From positions 284,827-348,826 of the forward strand of contig NZ_NKTZ01000003.1 in the NCBI RefSeq assembly GCF_003207855.1: DNA of 64,000 bases, read 5' to 3'. Below, in pieces: positions 35,310-43,746 of this stretch. The position numbers and the translations under genes were made by a program. The notes under the pieces are model-generated. The model ran no database searches and had not been told where the DNA came from. It saw only the letters and a list, made by a program, of their open reading frames with translations. Positions within the stretch are counted from its first letter, which is position 1; each line of letters starts with the position of its first letter. This DNA is from Komagataeibacter rhaeticus (GTDB taxonomy: Bacteria; Pseudomonadota; Alphaproteobacteria; Acetobacterales; Acetobacteraceae).

Positions 35310-36317
35310 TCAGGGCATGCCAGCGCATGGCTGGCATGGCGGACTGCCCGTAACAGCCTGCCACAGGGCACGCTGGATGACCCGGGGGGCCAGGGCCAGC
35401 CTGTCGGCATTGCCCTGATCATGCACGGCCCCATGCAGCAGGAGCCGTGCCACATCATGGAACAGGGTGGCCGAGGGGGACCGGCCACGCAGCATGTCCT
35501 CCACCGCCGGGACATACCATGGCCGTGTTGCAACGCCCCCCAGCGCGACCCGTCCATGGCGGATGACGCCGCCCTCCATTTCCAGCCCGACCGCCACCGA
35601 TATGATGGCAAAGGCACAGGTGCGGGATTCACGGATCTTGAGATAGGTATAATGGCTGCCAAACGAGACCGGCGGCAGGTCTATGCCCACCACCAGTTCA
35701 TTCCTGCGCAGGACGTTCTCGACCCACGGCGTGCGACCGGGCAGGCAGTGGTAATCCCGGATGCGGACCTGCCGCGCGCCACCTGGCCCGAACAGGTTGA
35801 CCCGGGCATCCAGCGCGGCCAGCGCCACGCACATATCGGATGGAAAGGCCGCCATGCAGTCCGGGCTGGTGCCCAGCAGGGCATGCACGCGGTTGCGTGC
35901 CCCGATTGCGGCACAGCCCGCGCCCGGTTCACGCTTGTTGCAGACGGTGCCGATATCATAAAAATAATGGCAGCGCGTACGCTGGTTGATGTTGCCCCCG
36001 TTGGTCGCCATGTTGCGGACCTGCGGGCTGCCCCCTGCCAGGATGGCAGCCGCCAGCAACGGATAGCGCGCCCGCACCAGCGGATGGGCCGCCGTGCGGG
36101 CATTGGTGGCCAGGGCCCCCAGTCCCCCCCCCCCATCCGGCAGCGGCCTGATGTCCCCCAATGGCAGGGCCTTGATGTTGATGACATATTCCGGCTGCTC
36201 GACATCCGCCTTCATCAGGTCGATCAGGTTGGTGCCGCCCGCCAGATAGCGACTGCATGGTGGCGCCTGCACCACCGCGCCCAGCGTGACTGGCCGGCTG
36301 TATGCAAACGCCCTCAT
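35310..36317 (-). CDS. paoB: FAD-binding subunit of a PaoABC-type aldehyde oxidoreductase
   Basis: A 335-residue FAD-binding subunit of the xanthine-oxidase family. AGGTNLIDLM is the FAD-binding start. The insert RTRCHYFYDIGTVCNKREPGAGCAA with Cys116, Cys126 and Cys135, plus Cys154 in the SPDCMAAFPSDM segment, matches the extra [4Fe-4S] site of E. coli PaoB (YagS). The chain ends normally, so the subunit is complete. Its ATG overlaps the stop of the iron-sulfur subunit gene. The large molybdenum subunit (PaoC) that should follow is absent: the next gene downstream is the unrelated glycine-rich protein. Confidence 0.85.
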   Translation of the reverse strand: MRAFAYSRPVTLGAVVQAPPCSRYLAGGTNLIDLMKADVEQPEYVINIKALPLGDIRPLPDGGGGLGALATNARTAAHPLVRARYPLLAAAILAGGSPQVRNMATNGGNINQRTRCHYFYDIGTVCNKREPGAGCAAIGARNRVHALLGTSPDCMAAFPSDMCVALAALDARVNLFGPGGARQVRIRDYHCLPGRTPWVENVLRRNELVVGIDLPPVSFGSHYTYLKIRESRTCAFAIISVAVGLEMEGGVIRHGRVALGGVATRPWYVPAVEDMLRGRSPSATLFHDVARLLLHGAVHDQGNADRLALAPRVIQRALWQAVTGSPPCQPCAGMP

Positions 36318-36811
36318 GCAACACCTTCATGTCTGGAGCGGCTCATGGATACCGGTTCCTCACGCGCCTGGCCGCCGCAAAGGCATGGACTGGCGTGTAT
36401 GAAAGCCTCGATCTCCGCAGGGCTGGGGGGCTGTCCGTCCGTGGCCTGCGCAAGCAGGCACAGGAGGCGCGCGGGCAGGCATGCGCTGCACACCTGCGGC
36501 CCCGCCGCCGTGAGCAGGCGCTGCCGGATATGATGAAGAAGGCCCGATCCAGGGGGAAAAAATGCCTCGGCTGTCACCACTTCAGCATCGGGAACCGAAA
36601 TGGCCAGAACAAGGCAGCTCTGGACAGGCACACCATCAAGCAGCGCGGTACAGGCACCGCAATGCCCATGATCGCAGCCCTGTGTGACAGATGTCAGGCC
36701 AAGGCATTCACGCAGCAGGTCAAGCAGGATGACGGTGGGTGGCACGTCCTTACGGAAAAGCGCGCCATTCACCTTCAGACTACAGGTACAGGCATTGCGC
36801 GTGGCGTTCAT
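36314..36811 (-). CDS. paoA: [2Fe-2S] subunit of a PaoABC-type aldehyde oxidoreductase
   Basis: A 165-residue iron-sulfur subunit. The plant-ferredoxin-type cluster has Cys46, Cys51, Cys54 and Cys66 (QGCDHGHCGACTALLDG). The second cluster keeps the spacing C-x2-C-x31-C-x-C with Cys108, Cys111, Cys143 and Cys145. However, the usual QCG[FY]CTPG sequence around it is altered to PQVCSACLPA, and the CRC pair is CLC. There is no Tat signal, unlike E. coli PaoA. It is the first gene of the pair with paoB. Without paoC these two subunits cannot form an active enzyme unless the catalytic subunit is encoded elsewhere. Confidence 0.8.
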   Translation of the reverse strand: MNATRNACTCSLKVNGALFRKDVPPTVILLDLLRECLGLTSVTQGCDHGHCGACTALLDGVPVQSCLVLAISVPDAEVVTAEAFFPPGSGLLHHIRQRLLTAAGPQVCSACLPARLLCLLAQATDGQPPSPAEIEAFIHASPCLCGGQAREEPVSMSRSRHEGVA

Positions 36812-36995
36812 GCTACCTCGCTTGTGGAAAGGCCGGGTACAACAGGGGCATTTCCTTCAAAGCCCGATGGCCCCGAGGGTTTCCCCCAAAATGCCTCACC
36901 TGTTCTTGAAGCCGGGCGGCCATCCGTGCAGGATGGCCCCTTACGGCCTGCCGGCTGGGCGTTTGTTCCTGACCCTGCCGGTGCCCGTTCCTTCT

Positions 36996-38534
36996 TTATG
37001 CGGGTTTTACGGCGTATTCCAAAATCAGGGCATGCAGCCCGGCAGGCGACAGCGAAACGGTTTTCCCGGTGCTGTGATGGCTGTCCTTTCCTGGCCCCAG
37101 GGACACGGCGACATAAGGCACGTCACGTTCGGCCACCGGGCTGAAAACCCCCGTGATGGAAGGCCGGTGGTCACCGAAAAAGACCAGCAGGATATTCCTG
37201 TCCATGCCCGACAGGGCCTGCATGAGGTCAGCCAGCATGCGGTCACTGTTACCCAGATGGCGCAGATAGTTCGCAAGCCCCAGCGCCGGCTGTGAACTGG
37301 CGGCCCATGGCCCGTGGTTTTCCATGGTCACGGCATAGACCAGCACAGGCTCCCGTGCCGCACGGACAAGGGCCCCGATACTGTCGCCCAGCGCCATGTC
37401 ACTTATATAAGGCATGTCGGTGCTGGCCGTGTGGGCATAGGCTTCGGGTCCGATCATCCGCTCAAACCCGCATGCGGGCATAAGCTGGTTGCGGTTGTAG
37501 AAACGTATGTCATGCGGATGCATGAAGACACCATGATACCCCGCCGCCTTCAGGCGGTTGGGCAGGGCATAGGAACTTTCCTGCGCGGCAGTCAGGAACG
37601 GGTCAAAGGCGCGAAAGCCCAGTTCGGCTTCCGTGCGGCCATACAGCACACCATATTCGGAACGCATGGTATAGGCGCCAAACCCGCTGACCTGCAGTTC
37701 CCCCTGCTGGCATGCCCACTGGCGGGCCCGGGCAAGGCCGGGCATGGCGACAGGCCCGACCGATGCGGGCAGGGGCAGACGGGCGGGGTCGGCAAATGAC
37801 TCGCACTGTATGACCACCACCGCGTCATACGCCGCCCGCCCCGGCAGGGGCGGGACGGGCGGCGGTGTCCTGCTGGCCTTCCACTGCTTCCAGTACAGGA
37901 AGGTAATGCCCGGCAGGCCGAAGCGCTGCAGGTCCTGTGCCAGATCGGCGGCAGGCACCCATTTCGCCGCGGGCAGGCCACGGATGCCCAGCATGGCCAT
38001 AACCGCCATGAACAGCCCGGCAAGATGGGGCACAGGTTCCGGCACCACGAAGAAAAAGGCGCCAACCACAAGGAACAGCATGAAAACGACAACAAAAATA
38101 CGCGCATACCACGGTATGGAAAACAGGTAGAATTTGGGATGCTGCAAAAAACTGCGGGCGACGAAAAGATCGCTGAACAGCAGCGGTTCCCCCAGTATGC
38201 CATATTTTATATTGGATACGGATACGAATACGACTTCAGACAGGACCGCCACCAGCAGCGAGACCACGATATTGCCGGTCAGCGCCAGCAGCAGGCCAAC
38301 CGTGAACAGCGCACAGAGCATGTCGATATAGACCCGCCGCAGGGACATGGCCTTTCTGCCATCCCGTGTCCTGATTCCTACGGTCTCGATCAGGGGCGCG
38401 ACAACGCAGATACAGGCCACAGACAGAAAAAACATCATGTACATCAACAAAAAACCCTGACCGGCATCACATGTGTTCCCCGGCTGCATGAAAGGGACCA
38501 TGCCGTGCGGGACAGCCACCGTTGAACAAGCCAT
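36996..38534 (-). CDS. LTA-synthase/OpgB-like phosphoglycerol transferase
   Basis: A 512-residue protein with an N-terminal membrane part (hydrophobic segments near residues 30-50, 70-105 and 145-190) and a C-terminal sulfatase-fold domain (about 235-510). Metal and active-site residues typical of the family are visible: E245 in VIQCESFAD, T289 in GAYTMRSEYG (the Thr nucleophile), and D455-H456 in FFGDHRPS. In Gram-negative bacteria such enzymes move phosphoglycerol onto periplasmic glucans (OpgB, CgmB). With the cyclic glucan synthase in the same window, decoration of cyclic glucan is a reasonable guess. Start codon choice is uncertain; an ATG nearer the first membrane helix is possible. Confidence 0.8.
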   Translation of the reverse strand: MACSTVAVPHGMVPFMQPGNTCDAGQGFLLMYMMFFLSVACICVVAPLIETVGIRTRDGRKAMSLRRVYIDMLCALFTVGLLLALTGNIVVSLLVAVLSEVVFVSVSNIKYGILGEPLLFSDLFVARSFLQHPKFYLFSIPWYARIFVVVFMLFLVVGAFFFVVPEPVPHLAGLFMAVMAMLGIRGLPAAKWVPAADLAQDLQRFGLPGITFLYWKQWKASRTPPPVPPLPGRAAYDAVVVIQCESFADPARLPLPASVGPVAMPGLARARQWACQQGELQVSGFGAYTMRSEYGVLYGRTEAELGFRAFDPFLTAAQESSYALPNRLKAAGYHGVFMHPHDIRFYNRNQLMPACGFERMIGPEAYAHTASTDMPYISDMALGDSIGALVRAAREPVLVYAVTMENHGPWAASSQPALGLANYLRHLGNSDRMLADLMQALSGMDRNILLVFFGDHRPSITGVFSPVAERDVPYVAVSLGPGKDSHHSTGKTVSLSPAGLHALILEYAVKPA

Positions 38535-38684
38535 CCCTCATGCCACAGCGGCGGCAGGGTTTCCACCCGCCGCACATCCGCCATGGCGCACCGGGCGACA
38601 GCATGGACAAAGGATGCTACGAAAGGATGGAGCCGCCAGACGCCAGCGCGCGCCACTGGGAACCACAGCCATGAAACCGGACGG

Positions 38685-39326
38685 ATGGACAAGACTTTCT
38701 GGCATGCCAAATGGCAGCGCAACGAAATCGGCTTTCACGAGCCACAGCCCAATGCCCTGCTCATCCGCCATTTTCCCGCCCTCCACCTGCCGCGGGGCGC
38801 ACGGGTCTTCGTGCCGCTATGCGGAAAAAGCCTTGATGTCCACTGGCTGCTGGCACAGGGGTATCAGGTGGTGGGATGTGAACTCAGCCCGCTTGCCGTC
38901 AGGCAGCTCTTTGCCGAACTGGGCCTGACACCTCATGTTTCCACCTGCGGCCGCGTGACCCGTTACATGACGGGGGAGCTGTGTGTATTCGCCGGTGATA
39001 TATTCGACCTGACACCGGATATGATGGGCCGGGTTGACGGGGTATATGACCGTGCGGCCCTGATCGCCCTGCCCCCGGCACTGCGCGATGCCTATGCAGC
39101 CCACCTGCCCGCCCTTACCCGTTCTGCCCCGCAACTGCTGGTCTGCCTGGACTATGACCAGTCCTGCCGCGCCGGGCCGCCATTCAGTGTGGATGCCGCT
39201 GAAGTCAGGCAGTATTACGCTGCGCTTTTCAACCCTGTCTGTCTTGCCACCGTTCCGGTTCCGGGCGGCCTGAAGGGCATATGCCCGGCACGGGAAGTGG
39301 TCTGGCACCTGATCCCTATCCGCTGA
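38685..39326 (+). CDS. tpm: Thiopurine S-methyltransferase family protein
   Basis: A 213-residue SAM-dependent methyltransferase of the TPMT family. It opens with the diagnostic WHAKWQRNEIGFHE, then HLPRGARVFVPLCGKSLDVHWL (SAM-binding motif I) and YQVVGCELSPLAVRQLF. YDRAALIALPP is also characteristic. Bacterial TPMTs methylate thiopurines and selenium or tellurium compounds. The ATG at 38685 was chosen because TPMTs begin just before the WHAKWQ motif; upstream codons look non-coding. It faces away from the LTA-synthase-like gene and converges on the hydrolase gene, 21 bp between stops. Confidence 0.87.
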   Translation: MDKTFWHAKWQRNEIGFHEPQPNALLIRHFPALHLPRGARVFVPLCGKSLDVHWLLAQGYQVVGCELSPLAVRQLFAELGLTPHVSTCGRVTRYMTGELCVFAGDIFDLTPDMMGRVDGVYDRAALIALPPALRDAYAAHLPALTRSAPQLLVCLDYDQSCRAGPPFSVDAAEVRQYYAALFNPVCLATVPVPGGLKGICPAREVVWHLIPIR

Positions 39327-39347
39327 CACCGTGGCGGCAGGGCGTGC

Positions 39348-40148
39348 CTAGCGCGTCCCGCCGTGGTCGGCGCTGGCAAAGGCCTGTATCAGGGCAAGGA
39401 AGGCTGCCGGGTCCTGTGCATGCACCCAGTGCCCCGCATCCCTGATGACATCCAGCCGGTAATGGGGAAAAAGCTGCCGCATGACCGGATAATTGGCAGG
39501 CTGGATATAACGTGAGCGCCCGCCCGCGATGAACAGCGTGGGACCCTCATAATGCACGCCCGGCGCAATGGCAGGCCAGCCGATGATGGCGGGCATGGAC
39601 GCGGCAATCTGCTGTAGTCCGATGCGCCAGCGCGGATTTTCACCCAGTTCGAGATTCATCAGCATGAGATCACGCACCGGCCTGTCCGCAATGACCTGCC
39701 CCAGCCATGCTTCCGCCCCGGCGCGGTCAAGATAGGCTGGCAGCGGCAGGGCTTCCAGATCGTGGGCAAGCTGGCAGGACTGGGCAAATCCGCCCTCCCC
39801 TGGCGCGATATCGGCAACGACCAGGCAACGGACATCCCGCGGATGCTCCAGCGCCAGCATCATCGCGGTCTTGCCCCCCATGGAATGGCCGATCACCATG
39901 GCGGGAAGGGCGGCATGCGCCACAAGGGTTTCATGCACGTCCATGGCCATGGTCGGGTAATCCATCATGCCATGGGGGCTTTTGCCATGGTTGCGCAGAT
40001 CCAGCGCAAGGGTGCGGCGGGTCCCGGCCATGCGGCGCTGGAAAAAGCCGAAATTGCGCGCCTGCCCGAACAGGCCATGCAAAAAGACAACGGGGGGCCG
40101 GGACAGGTCGCCATTGTCGGGGCCAAGTTCGATCGTGTTGAGCAGCAT
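39348..40148 (-). CDS. Alpha/beta-fold hydrolase (YbfF/ABHD11-like esterase)
   Basis: A 266-residue alpha/beta hydrolase. It has the oxyanion segment VVFLHGLFGQARNF, LRNHGKSPHG, the nucleophile elbow VIGHSMGGKTAM (Ser in GHSMG), and the late His in IRDAGHWVHAQDP. The layout matches YbfF and ABHD11-type esterases acting on acyl esters, but the natural substrate is unknown. No signal peptide is present. It stands alone between the methyltransferase and the amino acid permease gene. Confidence 0.83.
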   Translation of the reverse strand: MLLNTIELGPDNGDLSRPPVVFLHGLFGQARNFGFFQRRMAGTRRTLALDLRNHGKSPHGMMDYPTMAMDVHETLVAHAALPAMVIGHSMGGKTAMMLALEHPRDVRCLVVADIAPGEGGFAQSCQLAHDLEALPLPAYLDRAGAEAWLGQVIADRPVRDLMLMNLELGENPRWRIGLQQIAASMPAIIGWPAIAPGVHYEGPTLFIAGGRSRYIQPANYPVMRQLFPHYRLDVIRDAGHWVHAQDPAAFLALIQAFASADHGGTR

Positions 40149-40237
40149 GGGCGGGAAGGCTCCATTTTTATAATGTTGCGGCCAACCTTAAAGGGACCAT
40201 GCCCGCCACGCCTTTCATATATCCGTGGGCATGGCCG

Positions 40238-41602
40238 TCAGCCCCGCCGGAACAGCCACCGCCTTGCACCATAGGCCATAATAAAGAAAAACGATGTGCC
40301 CAGGCTGGCAAAGGCAACCGGGCGCTGCGCGTGATCGAGCAGCATGGCGGCAAAAATGACCGCGACCCCGCCCAGCGTCATGAAATTGAGGGCCGGAAAG
40401 AACGGAATGCTGAAAAAAAGCCGCTGCTCATCCGGCGGCACGCGCCTGCGGATCACGACATAGGCCGTAACGATAAGCGAATAGACCAGCAGCATCACCC
40501 CGCCGCTGCAACTGAGCAGGAAGGCGAACACCGTACCGGGCGCCAGAATGGAGGAAAAGGCCACCAGCGCCCCCGCAACGGAATTGGCCATGATGGCATT
40601 GACCGGCGCCTTCTGGTCCGCCCTGCGCCGGAACAGGGCGGGGGCATCCCCATGGCCTGCAAGCTCCGCCATGACGCGGGAGGTGATGTACAGGCTGGAA
40701 TTCATGCATGAGAGAATGGCCGTCAGCACCACGATCCGCATGGCGGGCGCCGCACCGGGAATGCCCATGACCTGCATCGCCTGCACGAACGGGGACTGCC
40801 CGGGCACCACATCCGACCATGGCACGATCATCACGATCAGCGCGACGGAAAGACTGTTGAACGCCACAAGGCGCAGCCCCAGCGTGCGCGTGACACGCCC
40901 GACATTCCTGGCCGGCTCGGCTGACTCCCCTGCCGCGACCGTGGCTATTTCCGAGCCGATCATGGCGAACAGGACCGTGGGCACGATGGATACCATCGCA
41001 GCCATGCCATGGGGGAACATGCCGCCCGCCCTGGCGGGATTCCACATGACCGGCACGCCGGGCGCGAAGACATGGGCAAGGTACAGCACGCCCGCCGCGA
41101 TGAAGAACAGGATGCTGGCGACCTTGATCAGCGAAAGCCAGAATTCGCATTCGCCAAATATATGCACCGCCGCCAGATTGACCAGTTCCAGCGCAACGAT
41201 CAGCGCTGTCGCCAGCAGCCAGACAGGCAGGCCGATCCATTCGTGCAGGATGATCGCACCCGCTATCGCTTCGCTCCCCAATGCGACCAGCCAGAAAAAC
41301 CAGTACAGCCACCCCGCCGTAAAAGCGGCCGCCGGGCCATGGGCTGCGCGGATATAGGCGATAAAAGAGCCTTTGCCGGGGTTGGCCACAACCATTTCCC
41401 CCAGCATGCGCATGATCAGCATGACCAGCAGGCCAACCCCGGCAAAGGCCAGCAGGGCGGCCGGACCCGCCGCCGCGATGACGGCACTGCTGCCCACAAA
41501 TAGGCCGGCGCCGATGGCGCCGCCAAAGGCGATCATGATGATATGGCGCTGCCTCAGGGTGGACACGGGCCGCGCCGAAGGCAGATTCCTGACTGGTGTC
41601 AT
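40238..41602 (-). CDS. Amino acid permease (APC family, GABA/AnsP-like)
   Basis: A 454-residue, 12-helix amino acid transporter. It opens with the standard RHIIMIAFGGAIGAGLFVGSS of amino acid:H+ symporters, has GEMVVANPGKGSFIAYI, and ELVNLAAVHIFGECEFWLSLIKV, both close to GabP/AnsP proteins. It probably takes up an amino acid with protons; the exact amino acid cannot be read. The start at 41602 was set at the Met directly before TPVRN, removing an upstream extension that is not family-like. It transcribes towards the hydrolase gene, 89 bp away. Confidence 0.86.
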   Translation of the reverse strand: MTPVRNLPSARPVSTLRQRHIIMIAFGGAIGAGLFVGSSAVIAAAGPAALLAFAGVGLLVMLIMRMLGEMVVANPGKGSFIAYIRAAHGPAAAFTAGWLYWFFWLVALGSEAIAGAIILHEWIGLPVWLLATALIVALELVNLAAVHIFGECEFWLSLIKVASILFFIAAGVLYLAHVFAPGVPVMWNPARAGGMFPHGMAAMVSIVPTVLFAMIGSEIATVAAGESAEPARNVGRVTRTLGLRLVAFNSLSVALIVMIVPWSDVVPGQSPFVQAMQVMGIPGAAPAMRIVVLTAILSCMNSSLYITSRVMAELAGHGDAPALFRRRADQKAPVNAIMANSVAGALVAFSSILAPGTVFAFLLSCSGGVMLLVYSLIVTAYVVIRRRVPPDEQRLFFSIPFFPALNFMTLGGVAVIFAAMLLDHAQRPVAFASLGTSFFFIMAYGARRWLFRRG

Positions 41603-42024
41603 ACCGGGTATCGGTTCCTGAAATGGCAGAAGGGCAACCGGCGCCCCATGCTGGCCCGCCGGGGGCATGCCCGCCCCGTCATGCACCCTCCCCACGGGTC
41701 AGGCGGGACCGTGCGCGGGCGGGACATCACGGCCGGATCGGGACGCCCGGCCCCTGGCCGGACGGGCGGACGGTTCACCCCAGCCACACACCGCATCCGG
41801 GCGGGAACGCAGCCCCGCCGGTCAGAAATTGTTTCGGTTTCATTCCTGCCATAGGACAGGAAGCCATGCTGCCTGTAAAGGGGGACCATGCATGCGGGTA
41901 GGGTCTGCGCGAAAGCGGGGCGCCTGCACGCCCGTACCCGTGCCGCCACCCGTCCCCTCCACAAGCCGGCCCAAAGGTTGTATCAGGAGCGTCCCGCCGC
42001 CCGTAACCAAGTGGACCCCATTTT
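41603..42024. other. Intergenic region upstream of purU
   Basis: A 422 bp gap between the divergent permease and purU genes. The first half shows nothing recognisable beyond promoter space. The second half contains the structured leader described at 41892-41943. Confidence 0.45.
41892..41943 (+). ncRNA. Structured 5' leader of purU, candidate folate-type riboswitch
   Basis: An outer stem (CGGGTA 41895-41900 with TACCCG 41935-41940, extendable by G-U pairs) encloses a CGC-GAAA-GCG tetraloop hairpin (41908-41917) and a GGGCG/CGCCC hairpin (41918-41933). It lies about 80 bases before the purU start. A riboswitch of the THF-II type would suit purU, but I could not match the consensus reliably, so this remains a candidate. 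Confidence 0.3.
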
Positions 42025-42903
42025 ATGAACGCGCCCGCCCCGCCATCCGCCACCTTCATCCTGACCCTCAGCTGTCCCAACCGGCCAGGTATCGTGGCCG
42101 CCATAAGCCAGCACCTGTATGAGCGCGGCGCCAACATAACCGAAGCCCAGCAGTTTGATGACACAGGCAGCCGGCAGTTCTTCATGCGGATCGTGTTCGA
42201 GCTGGCGCGGAAGGAGGGCCTGCTTCATACCCTGCGGACACAGTTTACCGATATCGCCAGCAGCTTTTCCATGTCATGGACCCTGACCGATACCCGCCAC
42301 CGTCCCCGGGTGCTGCTGCTGGTTTCACGCTTCGATCACTGCCTGGTCGACCTGCTGTACCGCTGGCGCATCGGGGAACTGCGGATCGAGCCGGTCGGCA
42401 TCGTTTCCAACCACCCGCGCGAGATATTCGCCGATGTGGATTTTTACGGCATTCCCTTCCACTACCTGCCCGTTACAAAGGACACGAAAGCCGAACAGGA
42501 AGAACGGATCTGGTCGCTGTTCACCCACAGTGACGCGGAACTTGCGGTTCTGGCCCGCTACATGCAGGTGCTGTCCAACGCAATGGCGGCCCGGCTGAGC
42601 GGACGGTGCATCAACATCCACCATTCCTTCCTGCCCGGTTTCAAGGGCGCGCGCCCCTATCACCAGGCCTTCAGCCGGGGAGTCAAGCTGATCGGGGCTA
42701 CCGCGCATTACGTGACCAGCGACCTGGATGAAGGCCCGATCATAGAACAGGATGTGGAGCGTATTTCCCATGCGGACTCACCCGATGACCTGATCCGCAA
42801 GGGACGCGATATTGAACGGCGCGTACTGGCCCGGGCGGTCCGCTTCCATATCGAACGGCGGGCCATCATGAACGCCAACAAGACCATCGTGTTCACGCCC
42901 TGA
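42025..42903 (+). CDS. purU: Formyltetrahydrofolate deformylase
   Basis: A 292-residue enzyme that splits 10-formyl-THF into THF and formate. The N-terminal ACT domain (about 8-85) begins [18 protein letters not shown]. The formyltransferase domain (about 95-290) has the catalytic set N197 and H199-H200 in [14 protein letters not shown], and D235 in SDLDEGPI. Sequence and length match PurU throughout. It balances one-carbon units and supplies formate for purine synthesis. A possible structured leader precedes it; a weak hairpin (ACAGGG-TTG-CCCTGT, 42966-42980) follows. Confidence 0.93.
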   Translation: MNAPAPPSATFILTLSCPNRPGIVAAISQHLYERGANITEAQQFDDTGSRQFFMRIVFELARKEGLLHTLRTQFTDIASSFSMSWTLTDTRHRPRVLLLVSRFDHCLVDLLYRWRIGELRIEPVGIVSNHPREIFADVDFYGIPFHYLPVTKDTKAEQEERIWSLFTHSDAELAVLARYMQVLSNAMAARLSGRCINIHHSFLPGFKGARPYHQAFSRGVKLIGATAHYVTSDLDEGPIIEQDVERISHADSPDDLIRKGRDIERRVLARAVRFHIERRAIMNANKTIVFTP

Positions 42904-42991
42904 CCCCCGCCGGGGCACCCGGGCCGGACAGGACCGCAACACAGCCATCTGATCCTGCCTACGGGACAGGGTTGCCCTGTTTGGATACAGT

Positions 42992-43015
42992 CCGTTACAT
43001 TATGGATCGTAACGG
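42992..43015. promoter_or_regulatory. Inverted repeat CCGTTAC-N10-GTAACGG before the lipoprotein gene
   Basis: Perfect 7-base arms ending 7 bases before the start codon of the lipoprotein gene, so it overlaps the promoter or ribosome-binding region. A related GTTAC-N6-GTAAC repeat occurs at 57961-57976 upstream of the EamA gene. A shared regulator is possible but unproven. Confidence 0.35.
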
Positions 43016-43022
43016 GAAACCC

Positions 43023-43613
43023 ATGAAAAAAATATTTCTGTGCACTGCCGTCCTGGCCATGACCGGCTGTGCCTCCAACCCTTCGGATATCGGCGCGCAA
43101 TATGTAAGCCCGGAACCCTATCTGCAGCAGAGCTGCGCCCAGCTTGCCCATATTGACCAGGCCGACACGCAGGACCTGGCCTCGGCCGAGAAGCACCAGC
43201 GCCGGATGCATCAGTCCGATGAATGGGGCGTGGCCCTGATCGGCGTGCCGGTTGGCAGCATCGGGGGAGACCGGCACAAGGATATCGGCCGGCTGAAAGG
43301 CGAACTGGATGCCATACACACGGCCGAACGGGGCAAGAACTGCGTTGGCAGCTACAGCCCGGCCGACTATAACGGCATGCCCTCAGCCTATCCCGCCACG
43401 CCTTCCGCCAGCGGCCTGCCCACCGGTGTGGACCCTGCGGATGGCGCTGCCGTGACCACCGGTTCCACCGCCGCCCGACAGGGCGTCGCCACCCCCGGCA
43501 CGACAGGCAGCGGCGTGCGCGCGCCATCGGATACGGGCTACAGCGCACCGGCCTATTCCATGCCCGCGGCGGGTTATTCCTCGCCTTCGTATTCCGACAA
43601 CCCGTTCCGCTAA
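43023..43613 (+). CDS. Putative outer-membrane lipoprotein
   Basis: A 196-residue lipoprotein. The signal sequence MKKIFLCTAVLAMTGC ends in a good lipobox (LAMTGC, lipidated Cys16). Residues 30-110 form a folded-looking helical domain with an SCAQLAHIDQAD start and a HKDIGRLKGELDAI helix. From residue 115 the chain is rich in Ser, Thr, Pro, Gly and Tyr and looks disordered. The start at 43023 is fixed by the signal peptide. The first part resembles small lipoproteins found in acetic acid bacteria, with no known function. Confidence 0.8.
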   Translation: MKKIFLCTAVLAMTGCASNPSDIGAQYVSPEPYLQQSCAQLAHIDQADTQDLASAEKHQRRMHQSDEWGVALIGVPVGSIGGDRHKDIGRLKGELDAIHTAERGKNCVGSYSPADYNGMPSAYPATPSASGLPTGVDPADGAAVTTGSTAARQGVATPGTTGSGVRAPSDTGYSAPAYSMPAAGYSSPSYSDNPFR

Positions 43614-43746
43614 GGGCAGCGGGCCCATGGCTGTCCGGCATCCCGCCCGCGCAGCCACGCGCGCAGGGGCATTTTTGTGAACACCGCCACGCACACCGCT
43701 TTCCAAAAAAAGCGCGCCCCTGCTAACTCCGTTTCAGAAAAGTTGT

